Of a stretch of DNA of 64,000 nucleotides, positions 63,723-64,000 are shown piece after piece. This DNA is from Bacteroidota bacterium (GTDB lineage Bacteria > Bacteroidota > Bacteroidia > Cytophagales > Cyclobacteriaceae). The DNA is taken from contig JACPVX010000078.1 in assembly GCA_016191555.1 (NCBI GenBank), forward strand, positions 29,189-93,188, read 5' to 3'. Position 1 is the first letter of the stretch; each line of letters opens with the position of its first letter. The notes beneath the pieces are model-generated. The model saw only the letters and a list, made by a program, of their open reading frames with translations. It was not told the origin of the DNA and did no database searches. A program made the translations under genes and the position numbers.

Positions 63723-63742
63723 CGTGTTCGCGGAATAACACG
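63723..63742 (-). other. EBS1 hairpin of the group II intron
   Basis: A 6-bp stem (CGTGTT with AACACG) presents an 8-base loop that includes TCCGCG on the minus strand. This is the exact reverse complement of the six bases preceding the intron (CGCGGA, 63991-63996), the expected exon-binding site 1 of domain I. Confidence 0.8.
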
Positions 63743-64000
63743 CTTTTGACAATGTATTATCTTTATCGACACTTCATCGGAGGTTCACTTACGTTCATCT
63801 CTCTTATTCTCACCTGATTCGTTTTTTTTTTCGAACCTTTTCCTCTTTCCGTTCAATACCGATTCGTTACCAAATCAGCACCGAGAGGTGGTTTACAGCC
63901 CGTGCTTACACACCGACTGTGATAGGCCTACTATCATCTTTTGTACAGCATAGAAACGCGACCGCCTGTCTTGTTTCTTTCACGACACACTCCGCGCTAG

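Larger units (their letters stand above)
62288..63990 (-). mobile_element. Group II intron (about 1703 nt) with truncated maturase
   Basis: Read on the minus strand. The 5' end GTGTG (GUGYG consensus) is at 63990; the 3' end ...CCTACTTGAC is at 62288. A canonical 34-nt domain V lies at 62327-62360 (GAGCCGTATG...ACGGTTC), and the domain VI hairpin with a candidate branch A follows at about 62295-62320. EBS1 (TCCGCG, loop of a 6-bp stem, 63729-63734) is exactly complementary to the last six 5'-exon bases CGCGGA (63991-63996). The reverse transcriptase gene lies in domain IV. These features together fix both ends with good confidence. Confidence 0.88.

Noticed and set aside
1..64000. rRNA or tRNA genes
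   Set aside because: I looked for cloverleaf-like and rRNA signature segments in the intergenic regions and saw none; a dedicated search (tRNAscan, Infernal) would be decisive.

Overview
The window looks like a chromosomal segment of a Bacteroidota bacterium, most likely from the Cytophagales side of the phylum (inference). Signs are a type IX secretion (T9SS) sorting domain on a secreted GH16, many Bacteroidota-type lipoproteins, a propeller/Y_Y_Y/LuxR regulator next to a glycan locus, A/T-rich gene starts without clear Shine-Dalgarno sites, and small families such as GbsR, DUF2452 and TIGR01777. No rRNA, tRNA or CRISPR array was found.

Layout. 1-5486 (minus): imuA-imuB-dnaE2 translesion mutagenesis cassette; dnaE2 runs off the left edge, and a perfect palindrome lies upstream of imuA. 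5606-28391: a large beta-glucan (probably beta-1,3-glucan/laminarin type) utilisation locus. It has a divergent membrane-spanning regulator, a clan GH-A glycosidase fused to an apparent outer-membrane barrel, two binding-domain lipoproteins, a lipoprotein GH16, a cytosolic GH149-type phosphorylase, a GH3, a lipoprotein GH17, an MFS sugar transporter fused to a GH17, a second cytosolic GH17 and a T9SS-exported GH16. No SusC/SusD pair is present. The proposed flow is surface cleavage (GH16s, fused GH), outer-membrane passage perhaps through the fused barrel, periplasmic trimming (GH17), inner-membrane import by the MFS-GH17 fusion, and cytosolic breakdown by GH17, GH149 and GH3.

28437-55225: mostly housekeeping and regulatory genes: TetR regulator, gamma-glutamyltransferase, an orphan transketolase N-terminal half, topA, a SixA-like phosphatase, a DEDDh exonuclease, M48 and M23 peptidases, FAH-family protein, peroxiredoxin with a histone-like tail, PLD-family synthase, two universal stress proteins, a GbsR/DCC/TIGR01777 operon, a LacI regulator, an ABC ATPase, and a BNR/sortilin-type propeller protein.

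55226-64000: an accessory, rearranged region. It holds a ~730-bp array with 21-bp periodicity; a secreted S8 protease operon; a RAYT transposase flanked by REP-like hairpins and by an 81-bp direct repeat; a frameshifted gene remnant; a 25-codon 5' stump of bioD; and a group II intron on the minus strand. For the intron, domain V, both ends and an EBS1-IBS1 match can be read, but its maturase has lost the X domain.
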